A program made the position numbers and the translations under genes. The notes below the pieces were generated by a model. The model was not told the origin of the DNA. It saw only the letters and a program-made list of their open reading frames with translations, and did not search any database. DNA of 64,000 bases, taken from contig NZ_LGHZ01000023.1 in the NCBI RefSeq assembly GCF_001266615.1, positions 1 through 64,000 on the forward strand, given 5' to 3'. Below, piece by piece: positions 28,492 through 38,090 of the stretch (the first letter of the stretch is position 1; every line of letters begins with the position of its first letter). This DNA comes from Kluyvera genomosp. 1. Its GTDB lineage: Bacteria > Pseudomonadota > Gammaproteobacteria > Enterobacterales > Enterobacteriaceae.

Positions 28492-30540
28492 ATGGACAAG
28501 CATCTGCCAATTAACCCTGCTGCCCCCTGGCTTCTGCACGGCGCGGACTATAACCCTGAACAGTGGCTGCACGTGCCGGGGATCCTGGAACAGGACATCG
28601 CCATGATGCAGCAGGCGGGTTGTAACATCATGTCGGTGGGGATCTTTAGCTGGTCGGCGCTCGAGCCTGCCGAGGGTGAGTTTACTTTTGGCTGGATGGA
28701 TAACGTGCTGGATAAGCTCCACGACGGTGGGATCTCTGTGTTCCTGGCAACCCCGAGCGGCGGTAAACCAGCGTGGCTGGCGGCGCGCTACCCGGAAACT
28801 CTGCGCGTTAACGCGGCACGTGTTAAGGCACTGCACGGTGGTCGCCATAACCACTGTCTTTCCTCACCTGTCTACCAGCAAAAGGTGACGCTAATCAATC
28901 AGAAACTGGCCCAGCATTATGCTCATCACCCTGCGGTACTGGGCTGGCATATCAGCAATGAATACGGCGGCGAGTGTCATTGTGATCGCTGCCAGCAGGA
29001 TTTCCGCGTTTGGCTACAGGCGCGCTATCAAACGCTGGATGCACTTAATCATGCCTGGTGGACCGGTTTCTGGAGCCATACCTACAGCGACTGGTCGCAA
29101 ATTGAATCCCCGGCGCCGCAGGGGGAAACCTCGAATCACGGACTGAACCTCGACTGGCGGCGTTTTGTCACCTCTCAGGTGAAGGCGTTCTACCAAAATG
29201 AAGTCGCACCCCTGAAAGCTGAACGCCCGGAACTGCCGGCAACGACCAATTTCATGTGGTATTTCAATGATTACGACTACTGGCAGCTAAAGGATGTGGT
29301 CGATTTTGTCAGCTGGGACAGCTATCCGATGTGGCACAAGCAGGACGATGAGCGTGCGGTGGCGTGTAAAACGGCGATGTACCATGATCTGATGCGCACT
29401 TTAAAGGACAAACCGTTTGTATTGATGGAGTCCTCTCCGGGTCAAACCTGTTGGCAGCCAACCAGTAAGCTTAAAAAGCCGGGAATGCATATTCTCTCGT
29501 CATTACAGGCCGTCGCTCACGGTGCCGACGCGGTGCAGTATTTCCAGTGGCGTAAAAGCCGCGGGGCGATTGAAAAATTCCACGGTTCAGTTATCGATCA
29601 TGTTGGGCATCTCAATACGCGCACCGGGCGCGAAGTCTCGCAGTTAGGGGAAATGCTCGCAGCGCTTAGCCCGGTAGTGGGCACAAAAACGCAGGCTAAA
29701 GTCGCCATTATTTTTGATTGGGAAAACCGTTGGGCGGTGAACGATGCTGCCGGCCCGCGCAACTGCGGCATTCATTACGAACAAACGGTGGTCGATCACT
29801 ATCGTCCGTTCTGGGAGCGGGGGATTGCCGTCGATGTGATTAACGCTGATAGCGATCTTAGCGGCTATCAACTGGTGATTGCGCCGATGCTCTATATGGT
29901 GCGTGACGGCTTTGCCGAACGAGCGGAAGCTTTTGTCCGTGAGGGCGGCAATTTTGTTGCGACCTACTGGACCGGGATCGTCAACGAAAGCGATCTTTGC
30001 CATCTCGGTGGTTTTCCAGGGCCGTTACGTCCGCTGCTCGGCGTATGGGCCGAGGAGATTGATTGCCTGACTGATGAACAAAGTAATGGCGTTGAAGCGC
30101 TGCCGGACAGCGGCCTGCAGGGCAGTTGGCGCGCTCGCGAACTGTGCGAAATCATTCATCCAGAAGGGGCCGAAGTGCTGGCGTGCTATAGCGAGGATTT
30201 TTATGCCGGTTACCCGGCGCTGACTCAACATCGGTTTGGCAAAGGTAAAGCGTTCTATATCGCATCGCGCAACGATGATGACTTCCACAACGCATTCGCG
30301 AGTATGTTGGTTGAGTCGCTGAAATTGCCACAAGCCTTGAATACAAAATTGCCGACCGGCGTCGTCGCTACGTGCCGAACCGATGGGGAATGGGAGTGGG
30401 TGTTTGTGCAGAACTATACCGATTGCGAACAGACCATCGTCTTCACCGACGTCTTCCACAATGCCGTATCCGGTGAGAAAGTGGAAAAACAGCTGGCGCT
30501 GGCACCGTGGGGCTGCGAGGTCTTGACGCGGGCGTTGTAG
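28492..30540 (+). CDS. GH42 family beta-galactosidase
   Basis: Cytosolic retaining beta-galactosidase of 682 residues. The GH42 (beta/alpha)8 barrel has the acid/base Glu157 in WHISNEYGG and the nucleophile Glu313 in LMESSPGQ. A Cys cluster ECHCDRC (162, 164, 167) is the structural zinc site of this family. The trimerisation (A4-type) and C-terminal beta domains follow. Start at 28492 has AAGGGAA upstream. It is controlled by a lac-type operator and a LacI-like repressor, so it functionally replaces the GH2 LacZ in this unit. Natural substrates of GH42 are often plant galacto-oligosaccharides rather than lactose. Confidence 0.93.
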   Translation: MDKHLPINPAAPWLLHGADYNPEQWLHVPGILEQDIAMMQQAGCNIMSVGIFSWSALEPAEGEFTFGWMDNVLDKLHDGGISVFLATPSGGKPAWLAARYPETLRVNAARVKALHGGRHNHCLSSPVYQQKVTLINQKLAQHYAHHPAVLGWHISNEYGGECHCDRCQQDFRVWLQARYQTLDALNHAWWTGFWSHTYSDWSQIESPAPQGETSNHGLNLDWRRFVTSQVKAFYQNEVAPLKAERPELPATTNFMWYFNDYDYWQLKDVVDFVSWDSYPMWHKQDDERAVACKTAMYHDLMRTLKDKPFVLMESSPGQTCWQPTSKLKKPGMHILSSLQAVAHGADAVQYFQWRKSRGAIEKFHGSVIDHVGHLNTRTGREVSQLGEMLAALSPVVGTKTQAKVAIIFDWENRWAVNDAAGPRNCGIHYEQTVVDHYRPFWERGIAVDVINADSDLSGYQLVIAPMLYMVRDGFAERAEAFVREGGNFVATYWTGIVNESDLCHLGGFPGPLRPLLGVWAEEIDCLTDEQSNGVEALPDSGLQGSWRARELCEIIHPEGAEVLACYSEDFYAGYPALTQHRFGKGKAFYIASRNDDDFHNAFASMLVESLKLPQALNTKLPTGVVATCRTDGEWEWVFVQNYTDCEQTIVFTDVFHNAVSGEKVEKQLALAPWGCEVLTRAL

Positions 30541-30547
30541 AGTTTAG

Positions 30548-30586
30548 TGCAGCCCGGGCGACAATCAATTCGTCTCCCGGGCTGCA
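30548..30586. terminator. Bidirectional hairpin between GH42 and binding-protein genes
   Basis: 11-bp perfect stem TGCAGCCCGGG with its complement, with an inner GAC/GTC extension, between convergent genes. Confidence 0.7.
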
Positions 30587-30606
30587 GCATTTATGAGGAC
30601 GTACTG

Positions 30607-31893
30607 TTAGCGCATAATCCGGCGCAAAATTCGATTGGCCTGCTCTTCGAAGGTGGTCGCGGCCCGGTCAATCGTCTCTTTGCCGTAATCAATATTTTGC
30701 AATGCGGCGACAAACAGGGCGATAAACTGTGGATCTTCCAGATACGGCAGGGTTTTCGATTTATTCGGTAGTGAGGCTGATTGCAGTAGCCCGGCAAGCA
30801 CCGGATCGCTATCTTTGAGCTCACCGGCATCGCGCAGAATTTTCTCTCCGGCCTGGCTTAGCGGCACGCCTCGCTCCAACCCAACCGGTTCGACGCCTTC
30901 TTTCTCGCTCATCAGGAAATTAATCAGCATCGCCGCTTCCTGCGGATGGCGCGTATTTTTGCTGATCGAGAACATCAGCGCGGTCTTATTAAACTGCCCG
31001 GCGTCTTTTGCCCCTTCGCGCATCGGGTAGTCGCCCATCACCAGATCCGATGGGTTCTTAAGATTCTGCGATTCGGCGGTATACAGGACGTTCCAGTTAT
31101 AGATGCCACCCCATTCGCCGTTGAGCCACGGCTTCATTTCGTAGGCCACGCCTTTACCAAACGACGCCATGGTTTTGGCGTCTGGCACCGTATGGGCGTC
31201 GACTAATTTGCGATAGAAGGTAAAGGCTTCCACCAGATCCGCATGGTTCCAGCCAAGCTTACGCGTTTTCTCGTCAACCATCGGTTTTTGATTGCCCTGA
31301 TAAACATAGGAGTTCAGTAGCAGCAGCGAATCCTGTTCGGTCAGAATCAGCGGGAAGTAGTTATCGCCGAGCTTTTCTTTAAATACCGGGCCGGCTTTTA
31401 ACAGTTCGTCCCAGCTTTTCGGCAGCGCTACGCCCGCCTTGTTCCAGGTGGCAGCGTTGTAATAGAACAGCATCACGTTGGCGGAAACCGGAATGGCGTT
31501 AACTTTGCCGTTGACCGTGGTGCTGGCGAGAGCCGCTGGGGAGAATTGATCGAGACCAATCGGCTGGCTGAGTTTATTGAGATCGTAAAAACCGTCGCCG
31601 CTTTTAGACAGCAGCGTCAGCCAGTTCCAGTTGGTTTGCATCACATCGGCTTCGGTATTGCTGTTGATTTGCGTCGTCAGGCGCGAGTAAAAACCGTCCC
31701 AGCCGGTGTACTCGGCCTTCACCTTGATGTTGGGGTATTTGGCCTCAAAGGCATCCAGCGCCTTTAAGGTCGCCTGGTTACGGGCTTTACCCCCCCACCA
31801 GGCAAAACGGAGTTCCACCTGATCGGCGCTGTGCGCGATAGGCATGGCGCTGAAACTGCAGCAGGTAAGCAGGAACAAAATCGACTTTTTCAT
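30607..31893 (-). CDS. Periplasmic sugar-binding protein (family 1), orphan
   Basis: 428-residue extracellular solute-binding protein of the maltose/multiple-sugar class. Signal peptide MKKSILFLLTCCSFSAMPIAHS, then the family start VELRFAWWGGKARNQ. Tryptophan-rich segments (NWNWLTLL, NGEWGGIYNWN) suit stacking on sugars. Start has GGAGGA upstream. It follows the GH5-like gene by 25 bases. No permease or ATPase genes are present nearby, so it must work with components encoded elsewhere or act as a sensor or scavenger. A single Cys pair in the signal region does not form a convincing lipobox. Confidence 0.85.
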   Translation of the reverse strand: MKKSILFLLTCCSFSAMPIAHSADQVELRFAWWGGKARNQATLKALDAFEAKYPNIKVKAEYTGWDGFYSRLTTQINSNTEADVMQTNWNWLTLLSKSGDGFYDLNKLSQPIGLDQFSPAALASTTVNGKVNAIPVSANVMLFYYNAATWNKAGVALPKSWDELLKAGPVFKEKLGDNYFPLILTEQDSLLLLNSYVYQGNQKPMVDEKTRKLGWNHADLVEAFTFYRKLVDAHTVPDAKTMASFGKGVAYEMKPWLNGEWGGIYNWNVLYTAESQNLKNPSDLVMGDYPMREGAKDAGQFNKTALMFSISKNTRHPQEAAMLINFLMSEKEGVEPVGLERGVPLSQAGEKILRDAGELKDSDPVLAGLLQSASLPNKSKTLPYLEDPQFIALFVAALQNIDYGKETIDRAATTFEEQANRILRRIMR

Positions 31894-31918
31894 GGATGAA
31901 TCCTCCGTGTAGTAATGA

Positions 31919-33001
31919 CTAGCGGCGACGCTGACGAGAGTGTGTCAGGCTTTTCACTAGCTGCATTTCCTGCTCGCACCACGGTTTTCCCTCTGGGGTC
32001 AGAACATCGTGGAACCAGAGCGACTGTGGGGCGGGATGGTCTCTGTTAACGCTGGTCCATGGGATCCAGGTCTGGGTTTTGCCCTGTACCAGCCCCCATT
32101 GGTAGCAGCCGGTCTCAAACGCGCAAAACAGCGGAAGCTGTTCGCGAAACCCGCAGTCCATATGGCGAGCCAGCCATTCAGTACACAGTACCGGGCGGTT
32201 ACGCTGGGCCAGATTTTCCAACACACCAAGCTGGCGGGTGGCGTTGTTGTAGTTGTGGTAGCTAATCACGTCCGAAAGGTTGAGTGCGGCAATATCGATG
32301 GGATGCTCCAGCGCGCCGTAGTGTTGATAGTCAATATGCCAGGCACCGACGGTCAGCGGCTGGCTTGGACCGACGTCGCGCGCCCAGCCAAAGGTGGCAA
32401 CCATCAGTTCCAGGGCGAAGGCTTCCAGCGCGATGTCATACTCCGTTGATTCTGTCGGCGAGAGGTTGATCCCGCGATTGCCCGGTTCGTTATAGAGATC
32501 CCAAATCGTAATGCGAGGATCATGTTTAAACTGCGTCAACACGTCGCGGACGTAGGCTTCGATGCGCGGCCACTGGCTCGGGTCCATCACCATAGCGCGC
32601 CCGGGGCTGGCAGCCGCCTGACTGTTATGCACGCCGTCGCGCGGTGGCTTTTGTGGCCCAAGATAGGGTTCATCGCCAGAAAAAGCACAATCGTCCATCA
32701 GCGTCAGCATCACCTGAATCTGGTGCTTATCCGCCAGCGCCAGGAAGGTATCGATACGTTTGAGCAACCCATCGCGGTCAGCCTCCCAGACGATAAACGG
32801 CAGATTGGTACGCAGGGCGTTATAGCCATAGTCATGCGCCCAGCCAAGCTCCTGGTCGATAGTGGCGGCATCAAAGGTCTCGGCTTGCCACATTTCAGTC
32901 CAGTTCACCGCGCTGTGCGGAAGATAATTAAATCCGCAGGCCCAACCGTGCTGTTGATACCAGGCCTGCGCCTGGGATTCGCTCCATTGCGAGTGCATCA
33001 T
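31919..33001 (-). CDS. Clan GH-A glycoside hydrolase, GH5-like
   Basis: 360 residues, no signal peptide, so cytosolic. A (beta/alpha)8 retaining hydrolase with acid/base Glu172 in [10 protein letters not shown] and nucleophile Glu275 in VLCTEWLAR, the strand 4 and strand 7 positions of clan GH-A. Relatives are often annotated 1,4-beta-xylanase or cellulase-like, but the substrate is not known. First gene of an operon with the binding protein, under a palindromic operator and a divergent LacI-family regulator. Start at 33001 or 32998 (two consecutive ATGs) after GGAG. Confidence 0.8.
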   Translation of the reverse strand: MMHSQWSESQAQAWYQQHGWACGFNYLPHSAVNWTEMWQAETFDAATIDQELGWAHDYGYNALRTNLPFIVWEADRDGLLKRIDTFLALADKHQIQVMLTLMDDCAFSGDEPYLGPQKPPRDGVHNSQAAASPGRAMVMDPSQWPRIEAYVRDVLTQFKHDPRITIWDLYNEPGNRGINLSPTESTEYDIALEAFALELMVATFGWARDVGPSQPLTVGAWHIDYQHYGALEHPIDIAALNLSDVISYHNYNNATRQLGVLENLAQRNRPVLCTEWLARHMDCGFREQLPLFCAFETGCYQWGLVQGKTQTWIPWTSVNRDHPAPQSLWFHDVLTPEGKPWCEQEMQLVKSLTHSRQRRR

Positions 33002-33012
33002 TGATCTCCATT

Positions 33013-33041
33013 GCTAATAATTATTAGCTAATATTTATTAT
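33013..33041. promoter_or_regulatory. Palindromic operator of the GH5-like/binding-protein operon
   Basis: GCTAATAATTATTAGC at 33013-33028 is a perfect 16-bp palindrome 11 bp from the hydrolase start. A second imperfect copy (GCTAATATTTATTATC) overlaps it at 33026-33041. Likely sites for the LacI-family protein encoded from 33143. Confidence 0.65.
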
Positions 33042-33142
33042 CGAAGGGGATAGACGCAATCGGCATACGATCAATATGCTGAGTTGTTCACAAAAAAAGC
33101 CAAAGATATCTGTGCTATAGTCGGCAGCGACAAGGAGCAAAC

Positions 33143-34153
33143 ATGCCAAAAAAAAATAAGATAACGATGAGTGATATCGCCAGGGAAGCCGGTGTTTCTC
33201 AGGCCACGGTCTCATTGGTGCTCAATAATAGTCGGGCGATTCGTCTCAGTGATGCCACGCGCGAGCGGGTGTATGCCGCCGCGACGGCGCTGGGCTATCA
33301 GAAAATTATCGTGCCCCATCGCCCGGATGGGCAGGAGGAGATTGCGCTGTTGCTGTGCGGTACACCGAACTATGATCCGTTTGCTGATGCCATCAGCGAA
33401 GCCAGCAGTACCGCCTGGCAGCGCGATATGCTGCTGACCGTTTACGACTACGGCGATGATATGCAGATGGCCGAGCAGATCCTGCGCCAGCTCAATACCC
33501 GCAACTGTGCCGGTGTGGTGTTGGCGAGCCCGGTAACCCGAGCGTTTGATTTTTCCCCGTTTGAATCCTTGTTGAAAAAACCGGTGGTGCTGCTGAATCA
33601 GTACGATCCCAACCGGCCGCTGCTACCGACCTTTCTGCCTGACGATCGCGCCAACGCCTGCCAGATAGTCAATCATCTGCTTGCGCAGGGCGTGACGCGT
33701 ATCGCGCATATCATGGGCGACGAGTGGATGGACGCCAGCGTTCTGCGTTTGGAAGGCTACCGACAAACGCTCGAGCAGGCCGGAATTGAAATCGATGAAA
33801 CGCTCATTAAGCAGACCGATTGGTCGCTGAACGCTACTTATCACGCCACGCTTGAGCTGATGCGTCTACCGCAGCCACCGCAGGCGATTTTCTGCGCGAG
33901 TGACTGGATGACGCTCGGCTGCTATCAGGCGCTGGCGACGCTCAATCTGTCGATTCCCGGTGAAGTATTGGTGTGCGGTTATGATGATCAGCGGATCGCG
34001 CATCAGTTAACACCTGCGCTAACCAGCGTACAGCTTGCCTATAATGAACTGGGACGGATGGCGGTGAGCTATTTATGCGATGGCGACGACGCGTCGGCGC
34101 ATATTCGGCTGGTGGGAAAACTGCAGGTGCGTGGCAGTAGCCAGCGCACCTGA
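33143..34153 (+). CDS. LacI-family transcriptional regulator (GH5-like locus)
   Basis: 336 residues: N-terminal LacI helix-turn-helix ITMSDIAREAGVSQATVSLV (residues 7-26) and sugar-sensing domain ending CGYDDQRIAHQLTPALTSV. Divergent from the GH5-like/binding-protein operon, and the perfect palindrome between them is its probable operator. Start ATG at 33143 has AAGGAG upstream. Confidence 0.9.
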   Translation: MPKKNKITMSDIAREAGVSQATVSLVLNNSRAIRLSDATRERVYAAATALGYQKIIVPHRPDGQEEIALLLCGTPNYDPFADAISEASSTAWQRDMLLTVYDYGDDMQMAEQILRQLNTRNCAGVVLASPVTRAFDFSPFESLLKKPVVLLNQYDPNRPLLPTFLPDDRANACQIVNHLLAQGVTRIAHIMGDEWMDASVLRLEGYRQTLEQAGIEIDETLIKQTDWSLNATYHATLELMRLPQPPQAIFCASDWMTLGCYQALATLNLSIPGEVLVCGYDDQRIAHQLTPALTSVQLAYNELGRMAVSYLCDGDDASAHIRLVGKLQVRGSSQRT

Positions 34154-34158
34154 AGGGA

Positions 34159-34779
34159 TCAGGAGACTGGGATCATCACCACGTCGCGGAAGGCCGGGCG
34201 GTCGGCGAGCTGCTGATACCAGCGTGCCAGATTTGGCCGAGATTGCCAGGTTTTGACCGTTTCCAGCAGGTTGTAGACAAACGGCGCCACGGCAATATCA
34301 CCTACGCCAAATTTATCGCCGGAAAGCCAGGTCTGCGTCGCCAGGGCGTTATCGAGAATCTCCAGCAGCGGTTCACAAGCGGCAATCGCCGCCTCAATCT
34401 CTGCCATATTGCGCTGTTCAACCGGGGTTCTCACCAGCCCGAACAGGATTTTGCGATGCACAGGTGAGAGGGTCTCATTAGCCCAGTCCATCCATTTCTC
34501 GCTTTTCGCCCGTACAATGGGCGAGGCCTGCCATAACGTCTGTGCGCCATACTGCGCTGCCAGATAACGGACGATAGAGTTTGATTCCCACAGCACGTCG
34601 TCGCCGTCTTTGAGCATCGGCACCAGGCCATTGGGATTCAGCGCCAGGTAGGCTGCGTCGCTGTTCACCCCGAATGCCTGACCCGCCATAATTTGCTCAT
34701 AAGGCAGCCCCAGTTCGGCCAGCGTCCAGCGTACTTTCTTCACGTTCGTTGAGTTATTGCGTCCCCACAGCGTAACCAT
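34159..34779 (-). CDS. gstB: Glutathione S-transferase GstB
   Basis: 206-residue cytosolic glutathione S-transferase matching E. coli GstB (YliJ): [17 protein letters not shown] at the N-terminus, NPNGLVPML and the [13 protein letters not shown] glutathione-site motif, and C-terminal all-helical domain ending VVMIPVS. E. coli GstB dechlorinates bromoacetate and related compounds. Start at 34779 is preferred because AGGAG lies five bases upstream. Confidence 0.94.
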   Translation of the reverse strand: MVTLWGRNNSTNVKKVRWTLAELGLPYEQIMAGQAFGVNSDAAYLALNPNGLVPMLKDGDDVLWESNSIVRYLAAQYGAQTLWQASPIVRAKSEKWMDWANETLSPVHRKILFGLVRTPVEQRNMAEIEAAIAACEPLLEILDNALATQTWLSGDKFGVGDIAVAPFVYNLLETVKTWQSRPNLARWYQQLADRPAFRDVVMIPVS

Positions 34780-35012
34780 AACCACTCCTGATTGTTTAGC
34801 GGAAATTTACTGTGAGCGAAAGTTAACGGTTACGCAATCATGATCAAAAAAAATGTCAGGTTTTCAGCACAAGGCGGGGATCTTGCGTAAACTTAAAAAA
34901 CTTTACCAACTCACTGTTTCTTTAAGAGAGTTTCTACGTTATTACTCACCGCCTGATGCAGTACGGTTACTGTGGTGGCGTGTTTTTGGGAATGGATACT
35001 TGGGTGGCTTTT

Positions 35013-36215
35013 ATGATGTGTAACACTAACGCCTTTCGGAGCCTGTTGGCAGGCTCCGCGCTTTTACTGGTAGTCGCACCGGCGGTGCAGGCAGCGGATC
35101 AGCTCCCTGATGCGCCATCGATTGATGCTCGTGCGTTTATTTTAATGGATTATGCCAGCGGCAAGGTGCTGACCGAGGGCAATGCGGACGAGAAGCTCGA
35201 CCCGGCGAGTTTGACCAAGATTATGACCAGCTATGTGGTCGGCCAGGCGCTCAAAGCGGGAAAAATTAAACTGCCGGATATGGTCACCATTGGCCGTGAC
35301 GCTTGGGCGACCGGTAACCCGGCGCTGCGTGGCTCTTCAGTGATGTTCCTGAAACCGGGTGAGCAGGTATCGGTTGAAAACCTCAATAAAGGGGTGATCA
35401 TTCAGTCGGGTAATGACGCGAGTATCGCCATTGCCGACTACGTTGCCGGTAGCCAGGATTCCTTCGTGAGCCTGATGAATGGCTATGCGCAAAAAATCGG
35501 CCTGACCAACACCACCTTCAAAACCGTTCACGGCTTAGATGCGCCGGGACAGTACAGCACCGCGCGCGATATGGCGCTGCTGACCCGCGCGATGATTCAC
35601 GATGTGCCGGAAGAGTACGCGGTACATAAAGAGAAAGAGTTCACCTTCAACAACATTCGCCAGCCTAACCGCAACCGTCTGCTGTGGAGCTCTAACCTGA
35701 ACGTTGATGGCGTGAAAACCGGGACCACGGCGGGCGCAGGCTACAACCTGGTGTCATCCGCAACCCAGGGCGATATGCGCCTGATTGCCGTGGTGCTGGG
35801 GACCAAAAGCGACCGCGTGCGTTTTAACGAGTCGGAAAAACTGCTGACCTGGGGCTTCCGTTTCTATGAAACCGTAACCCCGATTAAACCGGATGCGACC
35901 TTTATCAGCCAGCGCGTTTGGTACGGTGATACCAGCGAAGTGAAACTGGGCGCCGGGGAAGCAGGTTCGGTGACCATCCCTCGCGGACAGTTGAAGAATC
36001 TGAAAGCCAGCTATACCTTGACTCAGCCGCAGCTAACCGCGCCGTTGACCAAAGGGCAGGTGGTGGGCACCATCGACTTTAAGCTTAATGATAAAACCAT
36101 CGAACAGCGCCCGCTGATTGTGATGGAAGCGGTCGAAGAGGGCGGGTTCTTCAGCCGCATGATGGACTTCGTACTGATGAAGTTCCACGAGTGGTTCGGC
36201 GGCTGGTTCTCCTGA
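35013..36215 (+). CDS. dacC: D-alanyl-D-alanine carboxypeptidase DacC (PBP6)
   Basis: Penicillin-binding protein 6, 400 residues as in E. coli when started at 35013. It trims the terminal D-Ala from peptidoglycan pentapeptides in the periplasm. Motifs: SLTK (Ser66, Lys69), SGN, KTGT. Signal peptide ends near VQA before ADQL. The C-terminal amphipathic helix [22 protein letters not shown] anchors it to the inner membrane. An upstream start at 34956 would extend the leader and lacks support. Confidence 0.95.
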   Translation: MMCNTNAFRSLLAGSALLLVVAPAVQAADQLPDAPSIDARAFILMDYASGKVLTEGNADEKLDPASLTKIMTSYVVGQALKAGKIKLPDMVTIGRDAWATGNPALRGSSVMFLKPGEQVSVENLNKGVIIQSGNDASIAIADYVAGSQDSFVSLMNGYAQKIGLTNTTFKTVHGLDAPGQYSTARDMALLTRAMIHDVPEEYAVHKEKEFTFNNIRQPNRNRLLWSSNLNVDGVKTGTTAGAGYNLVSSATQGDMRLIAVVLGTKSDRVRFNESEKLLTWGFRFYETVTPIKPDATFISQRVWYGDTSEVKLGAGEAGSVTIPRGQLKNLKASYTLTQPQLTAPLTKGQVVGTIDFKLNDKTIEQRPLIVMEAVEEGGFFSRMMDFVLMKFHEWFGGWFS

Positions 36216-36222
36216 TAACGTC

Positions 36223-36981
36223 TTAATACAGCAGCGAAATTTGCTGCTGTTTTGCCAGTGCCACCAGTTCGTCGTCCGGACAGGTGTCGCTGGCAATCAC
36301 ATCAAAACGGGTTAAATCCCCCATCCGCGCCGGACGCACTTTGCCAAATTTGCTGTGATCCGCCACCAACACATGATAGCGCGCCTGGCGCATCGCCCAG
36401 TGCTTCACTGGCAGTTCTTCGAGGTTAAAACAGGTTGCTCCCATTTCAATATCAATCCCCGCCGCGGAGTAGAAGGCGATATCCGGGCACAGGTGCGAAA
36501 GCGTGTCCTGTTCGCTGATCGGCTTAAAAATGGCGTTGCTGGCGTGAAACTCGCCGCCGCAGAGAATCGGGCGACAGTTGGGTTTGTCCTGGAGAGCGAG
36601 GAAGGTATTGAGCGAATAGCAGACGGCAGTAAACGGCAGTTCATTATCAATGGCGTCAATAATCCACGGCGTGGTGGTGCCGCAGTCGAAGAAGGCCATC
36701 TGATGCGCTTTTAGCAGTTTTGCCGCATGGCGGGCCGCCAGCTTCTTTTCATCCACCAGACGGGTTTTCTGATCGCTTAACAAGTAATGAGGCACGCTGC
36801 GCGGTTCCAGCACCACGTAGCCACCCAGCAGAACAACCGGGCCGCTTTCGCTGTTGAGGTCGCGACGAATCGTCATTTCGGAAACGCCAAGCAGCGCTGC
36901 CGCTTCTTTTAAATGCAGCTTATCGCTACGTTTCAGTGCCTGAATGAGCTGGCCAATTCGTTCGTCGCGTCGTGTTTCCAT
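36223..36981 (-). CDS. deoR: Deoxyribose operon repressor DeoR
   Basis: 252 residues, same as E. coli DeoR, which represses deoCABD and nupG with deoxyribose 5-phosphate as inducer. HTH LKEAAALLGVSEMTIRRDL near residue 24-42, then the sugar-phosphate sensing domain with FDCGTTTPW. Convergent with dacC; in E. coli ybjG follows, but here the 14-kb PTS island intervenes. Confidence 0.96.
   Translation of the reverse strand: METRRDERIGQLIQALKRSDKLHLKEAAALLGVSEMTIRRDLNSESGPVVLLGGYVVLEPRSVPHYLLSDQKTRLVDEKKLAARHAAKLLKAHQMAFFDCGTTTPWIIDAIDNELPFTAVCYSLNTFLALQDKPNCRPILCGGEFHASNAIFKPISEQDTLSHLCPDIAFYSAAGIDIEMGATCFNLEELPVKHWAMRQARYHVLVADHSKFGKVRPARMGDLTRFDVIASDTCPDDELVALAKQQQISLLY
36228..36253 (+). terminator. 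dacC terminator inside the deoR 3' end
   Basis: Stem ACAGCAGC/GCTGCTGT with a 7-base loop followed by TTT on the plus strand. It lies 13 bases past the dacC stop and within the last codons of deoR. Confidence 0.6.
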
Positions 36982-37000
36982 AGATCCTCTAGCGGAAATG

Positions 37001-37020
37001 CCCCGGCAAGGATACCGGGG
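37001..37020 (-). terminator. Hairpin after the transaldolase operon
   Basis: Stem CCCCGG/CCGGGG with an 8-base loop, about 50 bases past the transaldolase stop and followed by CATTTCC on the minus strand. Confidence 0.45.
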
Positions 37021-37072
37021 TCAACGCGTCATTTTACCTGCGAGCGGCAACTTCGCAAAGGCTTCACGAAGC

Positions 37073-38023
37073 TCAAAGATATTCAGTAAGCAGCGCCTCC
37101 AGGCTGTTTTGGTCAACGGCAAACAGACGAATGCCTTCGGCGAGCTTTTCTACCGCCATCGCATCCTGATTGTGCGCCCAGTAAAACTCGCCTTCGCTCA
37201 TCGCTGCAGGCTTGGGCTGCAGTTCGCTCGGTTTTTCAAGTTGTACCGCAACTTGTGCGTCGCGCTGCTGTAGCTGCGCTAAAAGCTGTGGTGAAACGGT
37301 GAGGCGGTCGCAGCCGTTTAGCGCTAAAACCTGCTCCGGGGTGCGGAAGCTGGCGCCCATCACCACGGTCTGATAGCCGTACGTTTTGTAGAAACGATAG
37401 ATCGCGCGAACCGATTCCACGCCGGGATCGTTCTCAACGGTATAGACCGTTTCGGGATGACTTTTCTTGTACCAGTCGGAAATTCGTCCGACAAACGGTG
37501 AGATTAAAAAGACGCCGGCGTCGGCACAGGCGCGAGCCTGAGCGAAGGAAAAGAGCAGGGTCAGGTTACAATTAATCCCCTCTTTTTCCAGCACTTCGGC
37601 GGCGCGAATACCCTGCCAGGTGGCGGCAAGTTTAATCAACACGCGCTCTTTCCCCACGCCTTGCTCGGCATACAGGTCGATTAATTCCCGCGCTTTGCGG
37701 ATACTGGCTTCGGTGTCATAAGAAAGACGGGCGTCGACTTCGGTGGAAATGCGTCCCGGGATGCTTTTTAGGATCAAAGCACCAATGCTGACTGCCAGAT
37801 GGTCAGCAATCGTTGAGGCGGCTATTTGGGTTGCCTCGTAGCGAGATTTCACGGTAGCCGCGGTCTCTTTTATCAGGTTCTGATACTGCGGGAGCTGCGC
37901 CGCTTTATAAATAAGTGAAGGGTTGGTGGTGGCATCTTCTGGCTGATAAGCCATGATGCTGTCAATATCCCCGCTGTCAGCAACAATAATGGTGCGCTGC
38001 TTTAACTGTTCAAGCTGATTCAT
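37073..38023 (-). CDS. Transaldolase (TalA/TalB type) in PTS island
   Basis: 316-residue class I transaldolase of the classical TalB type, distinct from the short FsaA at 14414. Schiff-base Lys131 lies in [22 protein letters not shown] and [10 protein letters not shown] are family motifs. It transfers a dihydroxyacetone unit between ketose and aldose phosphates. Last gene of a five-gene PTS operon, so it probably feeds the imported sugar phosphate into the pentose phosphate pathway together with the transketolase at 44484. A housekeeping copy is presumably elsewhere. Confidence 0.93.
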   Translation of the reverse strand: MNQLEQLKQRTIIVADSGDIDSIMAYQPEDATTNPSLIYKAAQLPQYQNLIKETAATVKSRYEATQIAASTIADHLAVSIGALILKSIPGRISTEVDARLSYDTEASIRKARELIDLYAEQGVGKERVLIKLAATWQGIRAAEVLEKEGINCNLTLLFSFAQARACADAGVFLISPFVGRISDWYKKSHPETVYTVENDPGVESVRAIYRFYKTYGYQTVVMGASFRTPEQVLALNGCDRLTVSPQLLAQLQQRDAQVAVQLEKPSELQPKPAAMSEGEFYWAHNQDAMAVEKLAEGIRLFAVDQNSLEALLTEYL

Positions 38024-38050
38024 AACCTGTACCTAATTGTGTTCGGTTTA

Positions 38051-38081
38051 AATAATAAGGAGGGGCCCTCTCCTTATTATT
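38051..38081 (-). other. Intra-operon hairpin before transaldolase
   Basis: Perfect 12-bp stem AATAATAAGGAG with its complement around a 7-base loop, in the 67-base gap between the GatZ/KbaZ-like gene and transaldolase. It may modulate transaldolase expression or stabilise the upstream mRNA. Confidence 0.6.
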
Positions 38082-38090
38082 GGCGTTTAA

